From: Candidatus Moraniibacteriota bacterium
Lineage (GTDB): Bacteria > Patescibacteriota > Minisyncoccia > Moranbacterales > UBA11712
Direction of reading: 5' to 3'
NCBI GenBank assembly: GCA_028716005.1
Contig: JAQUQQ010000005.1
Location: 1-33,078 of the forward strand
Length of the DNA: 33,078 bases
Under the pieces are notes generated by a model. The model was not told where the DNA came from. It did no database searches and was given only the letters and a program-made list of their open reading frames with translations. A program made the translations under genes and the position numbers. Positions 6,151-13,707 of the stretch are shown here, piece by piece; positions within the stretch are counted from its first letter, which is position 1; the number at the start of each line of letters is the position of its first letter.

Positions 6151-8043
6151 TTATCTCGGATATTTTTTGACCAATTTTTTGAACTTCTCAACCGCCTCTT
6201 CCGGTTTGATTGCGAGCCGGCAGGGGTCTTTTTTCCAGCGCACGGACAAGTCTTTGCAGCCCTCGTCCCAGCAGGGATAGCATTTCAGGCTGGCCAGCGG
6301 TTCGAGAACTTCGTATTTTTCGTAAAAACCAAGTCTTGATTCCGGTTTCACACCGCCCGTGAAAATCGAGAGAAACGGGATTCCCGCCAGCGCCGCGATA
6401 TGGCTCGCGCTTGTGTCGGTCGAGATCACGTATTTTCCAAACTTCAAGGCTTCAATGAATTCAGTGATGGTTTTCGTTTTTCCGACAAGGTTCACGACTT
6501 TTTCACCTTTATAATACTCGCTGTCTTTTGTCCCCAAGATTAGAGGGATAAATCCCATTTTCTCAACCGCTTCGATCAATTTTGGATAATATGGCCCCCA
6601 CCAGCTCCGGGCGGGATTGGAAGCGATGAGGTTGAAAACAACAAACGGCTGGCTCATATTTAAACCCATTTCGAAAAATAATTTCTCTATTTTTTTTCGC
6701 GCTTCAGGATAATCAGGCATCGGAACAAGATCAAATTTTTCGTCTAGCTCCATATTCCGCGCATAAACAAGGTGTCGGTTTATCTTGTTGTCTTCTTTGG
6801 GCGTTCCGGAAATCGGCGTGACGTCCATTTCCAAGTCGATAAAATTATATACTTTCGAATCAGAAGGGATCGGCAGAGGCGCATATTTCTGCCCGTTTGG
6901 AATAGGAACAAATTCATCAAATATACCAAAGCCAGCCATCATTTCGATGTTTCGTTCATATGTCGCGAGAATCAGCTTTTTTCCTGGATATTTTCTGCGC
7001 AAATTCGAGAAGATGCTCATGCCCATCAGAAGATCCCCTATCCCATCGTCGCGGATAACAGTAATGGCATTTTTGTATTCATTTGGGCCAAAGGCGATTC
7101 TTTGTTTTATCTTTGTTGCCAAATCATTTATTTTGTTTCCCCATATCTTTTTGAGCAGCCACCGGTCTTTTTCCCCCTTTCTCCAATCCCTTGAAGAGCC
7201 TTCGAAGTGGAATATCTCTGCTTCTGGATTGTAGAGCACAGAAAATCCACTTTCCGCCAGCCGGAAACAAAAATCAGTATCCTGAGCTTCCTCTCGAAAA
7301 TTCTCATTCATGCGAAACCGATTGAAAACATCATGCCGGATGGCGGCGCACGCAAATGTCACAGCCGGAACAATAGCCTTGATATTCGCTTCAGGGATGT
7401 CGCCCGGCTCATCGCAATAGGTATTTATTCCAGTTTTTGTCGGAGGATTGATTTCAATTCCGGCGTGCTGGATTGTGCCGTTTTTGTGGAGCAACTTTCC
7501 TCCTACGATACCAATTTTTTTGTCTTTTAGGGAATCAGCCAATGCGTCGATCCATCCTTGCTTTACAATCGTATCGTTGTTGAGAAAGACAAGATATTGG
7601 CCCTTGGCATGCCGCCCGAACATTTCGTTGTAGTTCTTTGAAAAAAAATATTTTTTGAGCCATATCACCTGAATATTCTTCCAGTCTTTTCTGGCTTCCT
7701 TATAAAATGAGAGGACATTTTTGTCCGTGCTCCCGGTATCACCAAGCAGTATCTCTATTTTATATTTCGAGCTTAAGTTGTTTTCAATGGATTCCAAACA
7801 GGGTCTGATGAGATCCAAACGATTTTTGGTCAAAATACCGATAGTCACCAGTCCCTTTTCAAAATCATCGCTTCTGGGGTAGTCACTGAAAATTTCTCCC
7901 CGCCTTTTTTTATAATGACGTTTAATGGCAAATATCATACCGCCCCAGGAATTATAATAAAATTCCCAGAACGCCAAACGCCCCAAGCCCCAATATTTTC
8001 CGAAAAATCTTTTTATTCGTCCCTTGATATATCTTTTGTCCAT
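6151..8043 (-). CDS. GT2-GT9 fusion glycosyltransferase (GT9 part heptosyltransferase-like)
   Basis: A 630-residue two-domain protein. Residues ~64-300 are a GT2 GT-A domain: VTIGILTKNRLDLIRPCLESI, GDTGSTDKN, FLNNDTIV in the DxD position, and EEAQDTDFCFRL. Residues ~326-620 are a GT9 GT-B domain: ITVIRDDGIGDLLMG (the N-terminal GD motif of WaaC/WaaF) and STDTSASHIAALAGIP (donor-site motif). A Cys-rich segment CYPCWDEGC...DPC follows near residue 591, like the WaaF tail. GT9 enzymes use ADP-heptose, and ADP-heptose genes lie just upstream on the other strand, which supports heptose transfer. GT2 and GT9 are normally separate proteins, so the fusion could add two consecutive residues. Acceptor unknown. 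Confidence 0.85.
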   Translation of the reverse strand: MDKRYIKGRIKRFFGKYWGLGRLAFWEFYYNSWGGMIFAIKRHYKKRRGEIFSDYPRSDDFEKGLVTIGILTKNRLDLIRPCLESIENNLSSKYKIEILLGDTGSTDKNVLSFYKEARKDWKNIQVIWLKKYFFSKNYNEMFGRHAKGQYLVFLNNDTIVKQGWIDALADSLKDKKIGIVGGKLLHKNGTIQHAGIEINPPTKTGINTYCDEPGDIPEANIKAIVPAVTFACAAIRHDVFNRFRMNENFREEAQDTDFCFRLAESGFSVLYNPEAEIFHFEGSSRDWRKGEKDRWLLKKIWGNKINDLATKIKQRIAFGPNEYKNAITVIRDDGIGDLLMGMSIFSNLRRKYPGKKLILATYERNIEMMAGFGIFDEFVPIPNGQKYAPLPIPSDSKVYNFIDLEMDVTPISGTPKEDNKINRHLVYARNMELDEKFDLVPMPDYPEARKKIEKLFFEMGLNMSQPFVVFNLIASNPARSWWGPYYPKLIEAVEKMGFIPLILGTKDSEYYKGEKVVNLVGKTKTITEFIEALKFGKYVISTDTSASHIAALAGIPFLSIFTGGVKPESRLGFYEKYEVLEPLASLKCYPCWDEGCKDLSVRWKKDPCRLAIKPEEAVEKFKKLVKKYPR

Positions 8044-8100
8044 GATAAGATGAATCTGCTTACTCCAGTTATCTTAGTTTAGAAATTGACAAAAGTAAAC

Positions 8101-9042
8101 ATGAAGATACTAATCACTGGCGGCGCGGGATTCATTGGCTCGCACCTCTCAAAAAAATTGCTGGGAGAAGGAAATAGCGTTGTTTGCGTTGACAATCTTT
8201 TCACGGGCCGAAAAGAAAATATCGAGCCATTCCTTAAAAACAAAAATTTCGAATTTGTCGAGCATGATATCATCAATCCGCTCGAAATTGAAGGGATAGA
8301 TCAAATATTCAATTTCGCCTGCCCCGCTTCCCCGCCCCACTACCAAAAAGACCCTGTCTTCACTTTCAAAACTTCCGTTCTTGGTTCGCTCAATCTGCTT
8401 GAGCTTGCTCGGAAAAATAATGCCCGGATAATGCAGGCTTCGACAAGTGAAGTCTATGGCGACCCGAAAACTCATCCCCAGCCGGAAACATATTGGGGAA
8501 ATGTGAACCCGATTGGCATCCGGTCCTGCTATGACGAGGGCAAGCGCGCCGCCGAAACATTGTTTTTCGATTACAACCGAAAATACGGGACGGATATTCG
8601 CGTCATCCGCATTTTCAACACCTATGGCCCAAATATGGATCCCCGTGATGGCCGGGTGGTTTCCAATTTCATCAATCAGGCCCTCGAGGACCAAGACCTG
8701 ACCATCTATGGCGACGGTTCACAAACCAGAAGCTTCCAATATATCGACGACCTTGTTGATGGAATCGCCAAAATGATGGACAATAAAAATAATTTTCTTG
8801 GCCCGGTGAACCTCGGAAACCCGGATGAATTCACCGTGAAAGAACTGGCCGAAAAAATTCTCGAAATGCTTCCGGAAAGCAAAAGTAAAATCGTCCACAA
8901 GCCTCTTCCGGAAGACGACCCCAAACAAAGAAAACCGGACATCACTCTCGCCAAAAAAGAACTCGGATGGAAGCCGAAAGTGAAAATCAAAGAAGGCCTC
9001 AAAAAGACTATTGAATATTTCAAAAGAAATGGACGTCTATGA
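8101..9042 (+). CDS. uxs: UDP-glucuronate decarboxylase (UDP-xylose synthase)
   Basis: An extended SDR of 313 residues with UXS hallmarks: GGAGFIG (7-13), [20 protein letters not shown] with the catalytic Ser/Thr and Glu, [14 protein letters not shown] holding the YxxxK pair, and [21 protein letters not shown]. It oxidises UDP-glucuronate at C4, loses CO2 and reduces the keto sugar to UDP-xylose. No UDP-glucose dehydrogenase is seen in the window, so UDP-glucuronate must come from elsewhere. The track start is TTG 8086; the ATG at 8101 puts the Rossmann strand at the usual distance from the N terminus. Its divergent neighbour starts at 8043, leaving a 57-bp shared upstream region. The stop overlaps the next ATG (ATGA). 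Confidence 0.92.
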   Translation: MKILITGGAGFIGSHLSKKLLGEGNSVVCVDNLFTGRKENIEPFLKNKNFEFVEHDIINPLEIEGIDQIFNFACPASPPHYQKDPVFTFKTSVLGSLNLLELARKNNARIMQASTSEVYGDPKTHPQPETYWGNVNPIGIRSCYDEGKRAAETLFFDYNRKYGTDIRVIRIFNTYGPNMDPRDGRVVSNFINQALEDQDLTIYGDGSQTRSFQYIDDLVDGIAKMMDNKNNFLGPVNLGNPDEFTVKELAEKILEMLPESKSKIVHKPLPEDDPKQRKPDITLAKKELGWKPKVKIKEGLKKTIEYFKRNGRL

Positions 9043-9764
9043 GTATGGGCAATTTCCAAAAAATTTGCATCGTCATTCCAGTTTATAACGAAGAAAAAAC
9101 GCTCGAGAAAATCGTCTCCGCCGTTGAAAACGCGGATGTTTTGGGCCTGGAAAAAGAAATTATCCTTGTGGATGATTGCTCCAGCGACAAATCAGCGGAA
9201 ATTCTTGGAAAATACGCAGCAAAGCACAAAATTTTTCACCACAAAAAAAATCAGGGCAAAGGCGCGACTCTCAAAACCGCCTTCCAAAACGCGACCGGTG
9301 ATCTGGTTCTCATCCAGGACGCGGATCTCGAATATGATCCAAATGAATACGCGGAAATAATAAAGCCGATTCTGGATGGGAAAGCGGACGCGGTTTTCAG
9401 CTCGCGTTTTTTGAGCCATCGGCCTCACCGGGTTCTCTATTTCTGGCATTATGCCGGAAACAAATTCCTGACAACATTATCAAATATTTTCACGAATATC
9501 AACCTCACCGACATTGAATCCGGCTACAAGGTCTTCACCAAAGAAATCCTCGACAAAATCGCGCCACGTCTCAAATCAAAACGCTTCGGAATCGAACCGG
9601 AACTTGTGGCTCGGGCCGCAAAATTGGCGCGGAAAAATAGATGCCGGATTTTTGAAGTCGGCGTCTCCTATTCCGGCCGGACATACGCCGAAGGCAAAAA
9701 AATCGGTTGGATTGACGGGATTGAGGCAATTTGGTGCGTGATTAGATACAACTTCTTCGAATAA
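9039..9764 (+). CDS. DPM1-like GT2 glycosyltransferase
   Basis: A 241-residue single-domain GT2 without membrane helices. [44 protein letters not shown] and the metal-binding [11 protein letters not shown] follow the dolichyl/polyprenyl-phosphate mannose synthase pattern. [12 protein letters not shown] and [13 protein letters not shown] are also typical. It likely loads a hexose from a nucleotide sugar onto polyprenyl phosphate at the inner membrane face for the GT-C enzymes here. The ATG overlaps the stop of uxs (ATGA), so translation is probably coupled; ATG 9045 is a possible second start. A stem-loop terminator follows 18 bp after the stop. Confidence 0.88.
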   Translation: MSMGNFQKICIVIPVYNEEKTLEKIVSAVENADVLGLEKEIILVDDCSSDKSAEILGKYAAKHKIFHHKKNQGKGATLKTAFQNATGDLVLIQDADLEYDPNEYAEIIKPILDGKADAVFSSRFLSHRPHRVLYFWHYAGNKFLTTLSNIFTNINLTDIESGYKVFTKEILDKIAPRLKSKRFGIEPELVARAAKLARKNRCRIFEVGVSYSGRTYAEGKKIGWIDGIEAIWCVIRYNFFE

Positions 9765-9781
9765 TATAATTCACCTTTTAT

Positions 9782-9817
9782 AAAGCCTGTTATGGAAAAT
9801 ATTAGGCTTTTTTTCTT
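9782..9817 (+). terminator. Rho-independent terminator after the uxs-GT2 pair
   Basis: Arms aaagcct (9782-9788) and aggcttt (9804-9810) form a 7-bp stem with a 15-base loop and run into a T-rich tract (tttttttctt). It closes the 8101-9764 unit and sits immediately before a TTGACA box. Confidence 0.75.
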
Positions 9818-9844
9818 GACAATATCTTCAAATGATGCGAATAT
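9816..9844 (+). promoter_or_regulatory. Candidate sigma70 promoter for the Nudix gene
   Basis: A perfect TTGACA (9816-9821) is followed after 17 bases by GAATAT (9839-9844). The -10 box is weak (3 of 6), but the spacing is optimal and the site lies directly behind a terminator and about 72 bp before the GTG start at 9917. Confidence 0.45.
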
Positions 9845-9904
9845 CTAACGACTTGTCGTGAGTCAATTTCGAGTTCCTTGCAACGATAGCCAACCAGAAC
9901 CGAA

Positions 9905-9910
9905 AAGGAG
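9905..9910 (+). promoter_or_regulatory. Shine-Dalgarno site that fixes the GTG start of the Nudix gene
   Basis: AAGGAG ends 6 bases before GTG 9917. Most genes in this window have no such site. It supports GTG 9917 over the internal ATG at 9931. Confidence 0.75.
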
Positions 9911-9916
9911 ACTGCC

Positions 9917-10471
9917 GTGGCCGTGAAACCATGGAAAAGATCGGATAGCCGGATACTGGCAAGCGGCTGCGGAAAAAAAATGCTGCTTGCGACATTTGAG
10001 GATCCCCAAGGGGAAACTCATGATTTTTATCTCTTTGACAAGCCGATTTTTACCGTCATTCTGCCCTTGACCGATGCCGGGGAGGTGATCACGATTCGCC
10101 AGTATTATCAGGGATGCGACAAAATTTTGAGAACCCTGCCCGGCGGAAATATCAACGCGAACGAGCCGCCTGCCGAGACCATAAGGCGGGAACTCATGGA
10201 GGAGACGGGATATCTGTGCCCCGAAATCATCCAACTCGGATCAAAAGTTTGGCCAGATCCGGGAAATATTCTGTCATATTATTATTGCTTTCTTGGAATC
10301 GGAGCTCAAAAAATCCGAAAGCAGAATCTTGATGACACGGAGGACATCGAGTTCGGGCTCATCTCACTCCAAGAATGGTTGATTCTCACGGAAAAGGAAA
10401 TTGAAGATCCGTGCGCCATGGTGGCAACCCACCGGGCGCTTCCCTATCTGCGGGAAAGAGGTCTTCTTTGA
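9917..10471 (+). CDS. Nudix hydrolase (ADP-sugar/nucleotide-sugar pyrophosphatase type)
   Basis: A 184-residue protein with a complete Nudix box: GNINANEPPAETIRRELMEETGY fits Gx5Ex7REUxEExGU exactly. The preceding strands (VILPLTDAGEVITIRQYYQG) and the following WPDPGN...YYYCFLG resemble ADP-ribose/ADP-sugar pyrophosphatases, which split nucleoside diphosphate sugars into NMP and sugar phosphate using Mg. The real substrate is unknown; turnover or proofreading of sugar nucleotides would fit. It starts with GTG behind a good SD and forms its own unit between two terminators. Start signal and composition are like the 11462-14438 block and unlike the flanking genes. Confidence 0.85.
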   Translation: MAVKPWKRSDSRILASGCGKKMLLATFEDPQGETHDFYLFDKPIFTVILPLTDAGEVITIRQYYQGCDKILRTLPGGNINANEPPAETIRRELMEETGYLCPEIIQLGSKVWPDPGNILSYYYCFLGIGAQKIRKQNLDDTEDIEFGLISLQEWLILTEKEIEDPCAMVATHRALPYLRERGLL

Positions 10472-10497
10472 CCATTCAGCCAAATTTCAGCACCCCC

Positions 10498-10530
10498 GGG
10501 CTGGACGCCAAGCGTCCGGCCCTTTTTGTT
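10498..10530 (+). terminator. Strong Rho-independent terminator after the Nudix gene
   Basis: gggctggacgc (10498-10508), loop caa, gcgtccggccc (10512-10522) form an 11-bp stem with a single G-U pair, followed by TTTTTGTTT. It sits 27 bp after the Nudix stop. Confidence 0.9.
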
Positions 10531-10563
10531 TGCAAAAAAAGATGCATGATTATATACTTTTTA

Positions 10564-10569
10564 TATAAT
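10564..10569 (+). promoter_or_regulatory. Candidate -10 box for the nucleotidyltransferase gene
   Basis: A perfect TATAAT lies 27 bp before ATG 10597 in a very AT-rich leader just behind the Nudix terminator. No convincing -35 is seen at 17 bp (gatgca), so this rests on the -10 and its position. Confidence 0.35.
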
Positions 10570-10596
10570 GAGTAATCTTTATATGAGAATTCTTTC

Positions 10597-11331
10597 ATGA
10601 AGAAAAAAGACGGCCTGAAACAAATAGTCATCCTGGCCGGCGGGCTGGCCACAAGGCTCCACCCGATCACGATAACAATCCCGAAATCAATGGTTGAAGT
10701 GAACGGCCGGCCGTTTTTTGAATATCAAATCGAACTTTGCAAAAAAAACGGCGTCAAAGAAATCGTGATGTGCGTCGGCCATTTGTGGGAACAGATCAGA
10801 GACTATTTCGGCGACGGAAAAAAATTCGGCGTGAAAATAACCTATTCCGTTGAAAACGAGAAACTGGACACCGGAGGAGCCATTAAGCTCGCGCTCCCCC
10901 ACCTCGACGAAAAATTCTTCGTGATGTATGGAGATTCTTTTTTGGACATAAATTGGAAAAAAATCGCCGAATTTCACGCCAAATCGAAAGCCGATGGTTT
11001 GATGACGGTGTATAAAAACAACTGGAAACTGGAACCCAGCCGGGTTTTGCTTGATGAAAAAGGCTATATAAAAGAATATAACAAGGAAAACCCGCGGCGG
11101 GAGATGAAATATATGGAATACGGCTTGAATATTTTGCCGAAAAAAATTATTGGCCAGGTGCGGGAAAAATCATTCCCCATCAGCCGTTATTTTGATATTT
11201 TGATGAAAAAAGGACATCTGGTTTCTTTTGAGTCAAAAAAAAGGTTCTATGAGATAGGATGCCATGACGGACTTGGCACTTGTGAAGCTCATATTTCCCA
11301 AAAACCCAAGAAAAAAAAAGAAAAACCATAA
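10597..11331 (+). CDS. hddC: Sugar-1-phosphate nucleotidyltransferase (HddC/LmbO-type, probably guanylyltransferase)
   Basis: A 244-residue single-domain NTP transferase. The signature LAGGLATRLHPITITIPKSMVEVNGRPFFEYQI contains the G-G-x-x-T-R-L phosphate loop and the PKSM lysine. LDTGGAIKLALPHL and the metal-binding MYGDSFLDINW follow. This short form matches HddC (D-glycero-alpha-D-manno-heptose 1-phosphate guanylyltransferase) and related hexose-1-phosphate transferases; LmbO of the octose pathway is in the same family. The nucleotide (GTP, CTP, dTTP) cannot be read from the sequence. It precedes the kinase-isomerase-phosphatase-transaldolase operon on the same strand. Unlike those genes it has no SD and is rich in AAA-Lys runs, so it looks native. 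Confidence 0.78.
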   Translation: MKKKDGLKQIVILAGGLATRLHPITITIPKSMVEVNGRPFFEYQIELCKKNGVKEIVMCVGHLWEQIRDYFGDGKKFGVKITYSVENEKLDTGGAIKLALPHLDEKFFVMYGDSFLDINWKKIAEFHAKSKADGLMTVYKNNWKLEPSRVLLDEKGYIKEYNKENPRREMKYMEYGLNILPKKIIGQVREKSFPISRYFDILMKKGHLVSFESKKRFYEIGCHDGLGTCEAHISQKPKKKKEKP

Positions 11332-11357
11332 TCCGCGACAATAATCGCGGATTCTTT
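11330..11357 (+). terminator. Stem-loop after the nucleotidyltransferase gene
   Basis: aatccgcg (11330-11337) and cgcggatt (11346-11353) form a perfect 8-bp stem with an 8-base loop, overlapping the last bases of the stop codon. The T tract is short (ctttg), so termination may be partial. A TTGACA (11356-11361) follows at once, but no good -10 sits at the right spacing from it. Confidence 0.55.
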
Positions 11358-11447
11358 GACAAAAATACCGGAATATGCCAATTTTAGGCTATTGGAGGGG
11401 CTGAAAAGCTCCTTAAAAAATATCCAAAATTAACCAAATCTCTGTTC

Positions 11448-11453
11448 AGGAGG
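11448..11453 (+). promoter_or_regulatory. Shine-Dalgarno site of the GHMP kinase gene
   Basis: A full AGGAGG stands 8 bases before ATG 11462. It is the strongest ribosome-binding site in the window and opens the four-gene block. Confidence 0.8.
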
Positions 11454-11461
11454 ACCGACTT

Positions 11462-12487
11462 ATGTTTCGCATGGCTTTGGGAAAGGTTCCTCTCCGGCTC
11501 TCCATGGGCGGAGGCGGAACGGATATCGCGTCTTTCTACAAGCTGAAAGGCGGTTTTTGGACTTCAGCAGCCATGTCGCTTTATGTCCGCATCACTATCA
11601 ATTGCCGTTGGGACAATCTCTGGGTCGTCAAATTTTCAGACAGAACCCAGAGAGTCACCGACATTTCTGAAATCCAACACCCGATCCTCCGGGAATCTCT
11701 GAAATTTATGAAAGCCCCGGATTGGCTGAAAGGCAAAGGCCTCGAGATGAACATCATTTCCGATGTCCCAAGCAAGTCTGGCCTGGGCGTCTCGGGCGCC
11801 ATAACTGTCAACCTCCTTCAAATTCTTCACACCATGAAAGGCGATGGGTTTTCCCTCCAGCAACTGGCGGAAGAAGCCTATCACGTGGAGCACGATCTTT
11901 GCGGCTCCAGCGCGACCGGGAAACAGGACCAATACATCGCCGCGATCGGGGGAATTACCTCTTTTGAAGTTACCCGAAGCGGCCATGTGGATGTTCTCTC
12001 TCTGAACCTGGAAAGCCGCACCCGCCTGGAACTCAACGAAAATCTGGTTCTTTTCGGGACCGGGACTATTCGGGAAAAGACCGCCGAAGAAACCTTGAAG
12101 GAACAAGGTTTGGCCGAACAAAAGCTTTCCCGAGAAAAGGTCGCTTATTTTGAGCGCATCAAAGAAATCGGCCTCGCGCAACGCGAAGCCATGCTGTCCG
12201 GAAAAATCCGCCGGTTTGGCGAGCTCCTCGACGAGCACTGGAAAGTCAAAAAATCCTATTCCAATCACACTGCCAACTCCGCCATCGACGACATTTACGA
12301 AGTCGCGAAGCAGGCGGGGGCCATTGGCGGGAAAGTGGTCGGGGCCGGCACAGTCGGCGCTTTCTGGCTTTTTTACGTCGAAGCCGACAAAAAATCGGCC
12401 CTGCGGGACGCCATGGCGGCCTATAACCTTCAGGAAGTTCCCTGGTCCTTCGTGGACCACGGGTCAATGATTTCCTACTGCGAATGA
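11462..12487 (+). CDS. hddA: GHMP sugar kinase (HddA/LmbP-like, heptose- or octose-phosphate C1 kinase)
   Basis: A 341-residue GHMP kinase. Motif 1 is VPLRLSMGGGGTDIASF, motif 2 is DVPSKSGLGVSGAITVNLL (phosphate loop), then GKQDQYIAAIGGI, and motif 3 is GGKVVGAGTVGAFWLFY. PLRLSxGGGGTD and GKQDQYxAAxGG are shared by HddA (D-glycero-alpha-D-manno-heptose 7-phosphate kinase) and by LmbP, which phosphorylates octose 8-phosphate in lincosamide biosynthesis. It should put an alpha-phosphate on C1 of a sugar phosphate. It is first of four tightly spaced genes; the next gene starts 12 bp later. The block is GC-rich with strong SD sites, unlike most neighbours. Sugar length (C7 or C8) is open. Confidence 0.8.
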   Translation: MFRMALGKVPLRLSMGGGGTDIASFYKLKGGFWTSAAMSLYVRITINCRWDNLWVVKFSDRTQRVTDISEIQHPILRESLKFMKAPDWLKGKGLEMNIISDVPSKSGLGVSGAITVNLLQILHTMKGDGFSLQQLAEEAYHVEHDLCGSSATGKQDQYIAAIGGITSFEVTRSGHVDVLSLNLESRTRLELNENLVLFGTGTIREKTAEETLKEQGLAEQKLSREKVAYFERIKEIGLAQREAMLSGKIRRFGELLDEHWKVKKSYSNHTANSAIDDIYEVAKQAGAIGGKVVGAGTVGAFWLFYVEADKKSALRDAMAAYNLQEVPWSFVDHGSMISYCE

Positions 12488-12499
12488 GGGGGTGAAAAC

Positions 12500-13114
12500 A
12501 TGAAGGAAGCGACACTGGAACTTTTTTTCAAAGGCCGGCTCATGGAAATGGGCCAAATCGCCAAAGAACTGGCAGGCCAGATCGGAATTCTCGAAAAAAT
12601 GGCAGAAATCCTCGAGGAAGCCCGCCACTACGGCCATCGCCTTTTCTTCTGCGGAGTCGGTGGCGGCGCCGGAAACGGCACCCATGCCGCCGGCGACCTT
12701 TTCAAGAGTTGCCGGATCAAGGCGGCTTGCCTCACCGACAACGTTCCCACCGTCACGGCCATCACCAACGACGAAGGCTGGTCCCGGGTCTTTGTGGACC
12801 AGCTGGATATCTTGGGCTTCGGTCCGGATGACGTCCTGTTCGTCTTTTCGGTCGGCGGAGGAGACGCTGAACGGAACATTTCCGCGAACATCGTGGAAGC
12901 GGTCAAATACGCCAAAGAAAAAGGCGCTCATGTCCTGGGCGTGGTCGGAAAAGCAGACGGCTATACCGCCCGAAACGGCGACGCCGTCATTGTGGTGCCG
13001 ACCGTCAATCCGGACTACCGCACTACCCACACCGAATCCCTGCAGGGCTATATCGCCCATCTTCTGACCGAGGTCCTGCGCCAGAGGAGCGCCAAATGGG
13101 AATCGGTCACCTAG
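12500..13114 (+). CDS. SIS-domain sugar phosphate isomerase (GmhA/LmbN-like)
   Basis: A 204-residue SIS protein. FFCGVGGGAGNGTHAAGDLF is the phosphosugar-binding loop in the GmhA layout, followed by DVLFVFSVGGGDAERNISANIVEAVKYAKEKGAHVLGVVGKADG. Overall length and helix-first arrangement match phosphoheptose isomerase, which converts sedoheptulose 7-phosphate to the aldose; LmbN carries the same domain and converts octulose 8-phosphate. Against E. coli GmhA as I remember it, the active-site His61 is kept, Glu65 appears as Asp, and the C-terminal catalytic His is not obvious, so the substrate may differ. The start has SD-like GAGGGGGTG. The last 19 bp overlap the phosphatase gene. It is the only GmhA-type isomerase in the window. 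Confidence 0.75.
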   Translation: MKEATLELFFKGRLMEMGQIAKELAGQIGILEKMAEILEEARHYGHRLFFCGVGGGAGNGTHAAGDLFKSCRIKAACLTDNVPTVTAITNDEGWSRVFVDQLDILGFGPDDVLFVFSVGGGDAERNISANIVEAVKYAKEKGAHVLGVVGKADGYTARNGDAVIVVPTVNPDYRTTHTESLQGYIAHLLTEVLRQRSAKWESVT

Positions 13115-13707
13115 GGCCTCCAAAAGCGGTTTTTCTCGATCGGGACGGAGTGATTAATCCCCCCGTCGGACTCGACGAGTTCGGCGGAACGGAAAGCCCG
13201 CTCCGTTTCGAGGATTTCCAAATTTTTCCCTGGACGGCCGAGGCCATCAAAATTCTCAACAGCCTCGGCTTCTATGTCTTTATTGTCACCAACCAACCGG
13301 CGGTCGCCAAAGGCAAAATGAACCATCTGGAACTGGAGAATATGCATTTTCACCTGATTTATTGGGTTCGCAGCGTGGGCGGCATCATCGACAAAATCTA
13401 TGCCTGCCTGCACCATCCGGATCCAAAGCAGGTGAAAATTCCGGCCCTCCTCGCCGACTGCGACTGCCGGAAACCCAAACCGGGAATGTTGCTGCAAGCC
13501 GCCCAGGAATTCGGGATTGATCTCCAAAAATCCTGGCTGGTCGGCGACACCTGGAAAGACGTCCAAGCCGGCCAAGCCGCCGGCTGCCGGACGATTCTCA
13601 TCCGAAACGAAGTTGACAACCGCGGCAAAACCATCAACCCCGACTTCACCGCAGAAAACCTGCTTGAAGCGGCTCACATCATCGAACGGGAGGAAAACAC
13701 CCCATGA
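13096..13707 (+). CDS. GmhB-type HAD phosphatase (sugar bisphosphate phosphatase, complete zinc loop)
   Basis: A 203-residue HAD phosphatase. Motif I is FLDRDGVIN (Asp15, Asp17), motif II VTNQPAVAKG, then CRKPKPGM and VGDTWKDVQAGQAAG. The zinc loop is intact: CLHHP (Cys ~104 and a His) pairs with ADCDCRKP (two Cys, ~121-123), with a loop a little longer than usual. It should remove the distal phosphate from a heptose 1,7- or octose 1,8-bisphosphate made by the kinase at 11462; LmbK does the octose reaction. The ATG lies inside the isomerase gene behind AGAGGAG with a 6-base gap, so translation is coupled. Its stop overlaps the transaldolase ATG (ATGA). It is the second GmhB homologue here. 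Confidence 0.83.
   Translation: MGIGHLGPPKAVFLDRDGVINPPVGLDEFGGTESPLRFEDFQIFPWTAEAIKILNSLGFYVFIVTNQPAVAKGKMNHLELENMHFHLIYWVRSVGGIIDKIYACLHHPDPKQVKIPALLADCDCRKPKPGMLLQAAQEFGIDLQKSWLVGDTWKDVQAGQAAGCRTILIRNEVDNRGKTINPDFTAENLLEAAHIIEREENTP

Noticed and set aside
10597-11331. Glucose-1-phosphate thymidylyltransferase (RmlA)
   Set aside because: The protein is shorter than RmlA and no RmlB, RmlC or RmlD partner is recognisable nearby; HddC/LmbO-type fits length and neighbours.
11636-12460. 274-residue minus-strand ORF
   Set aside because: Antisense shadow of the GHMP kinase; GC-rich genes leave long open antisense frames. No motif or start signal.
12464-13123. 219-residue minus-strand ORF
   Set aside because: Antisense shadow of the SIS isomerase, which has clear family motifs and an SD site.
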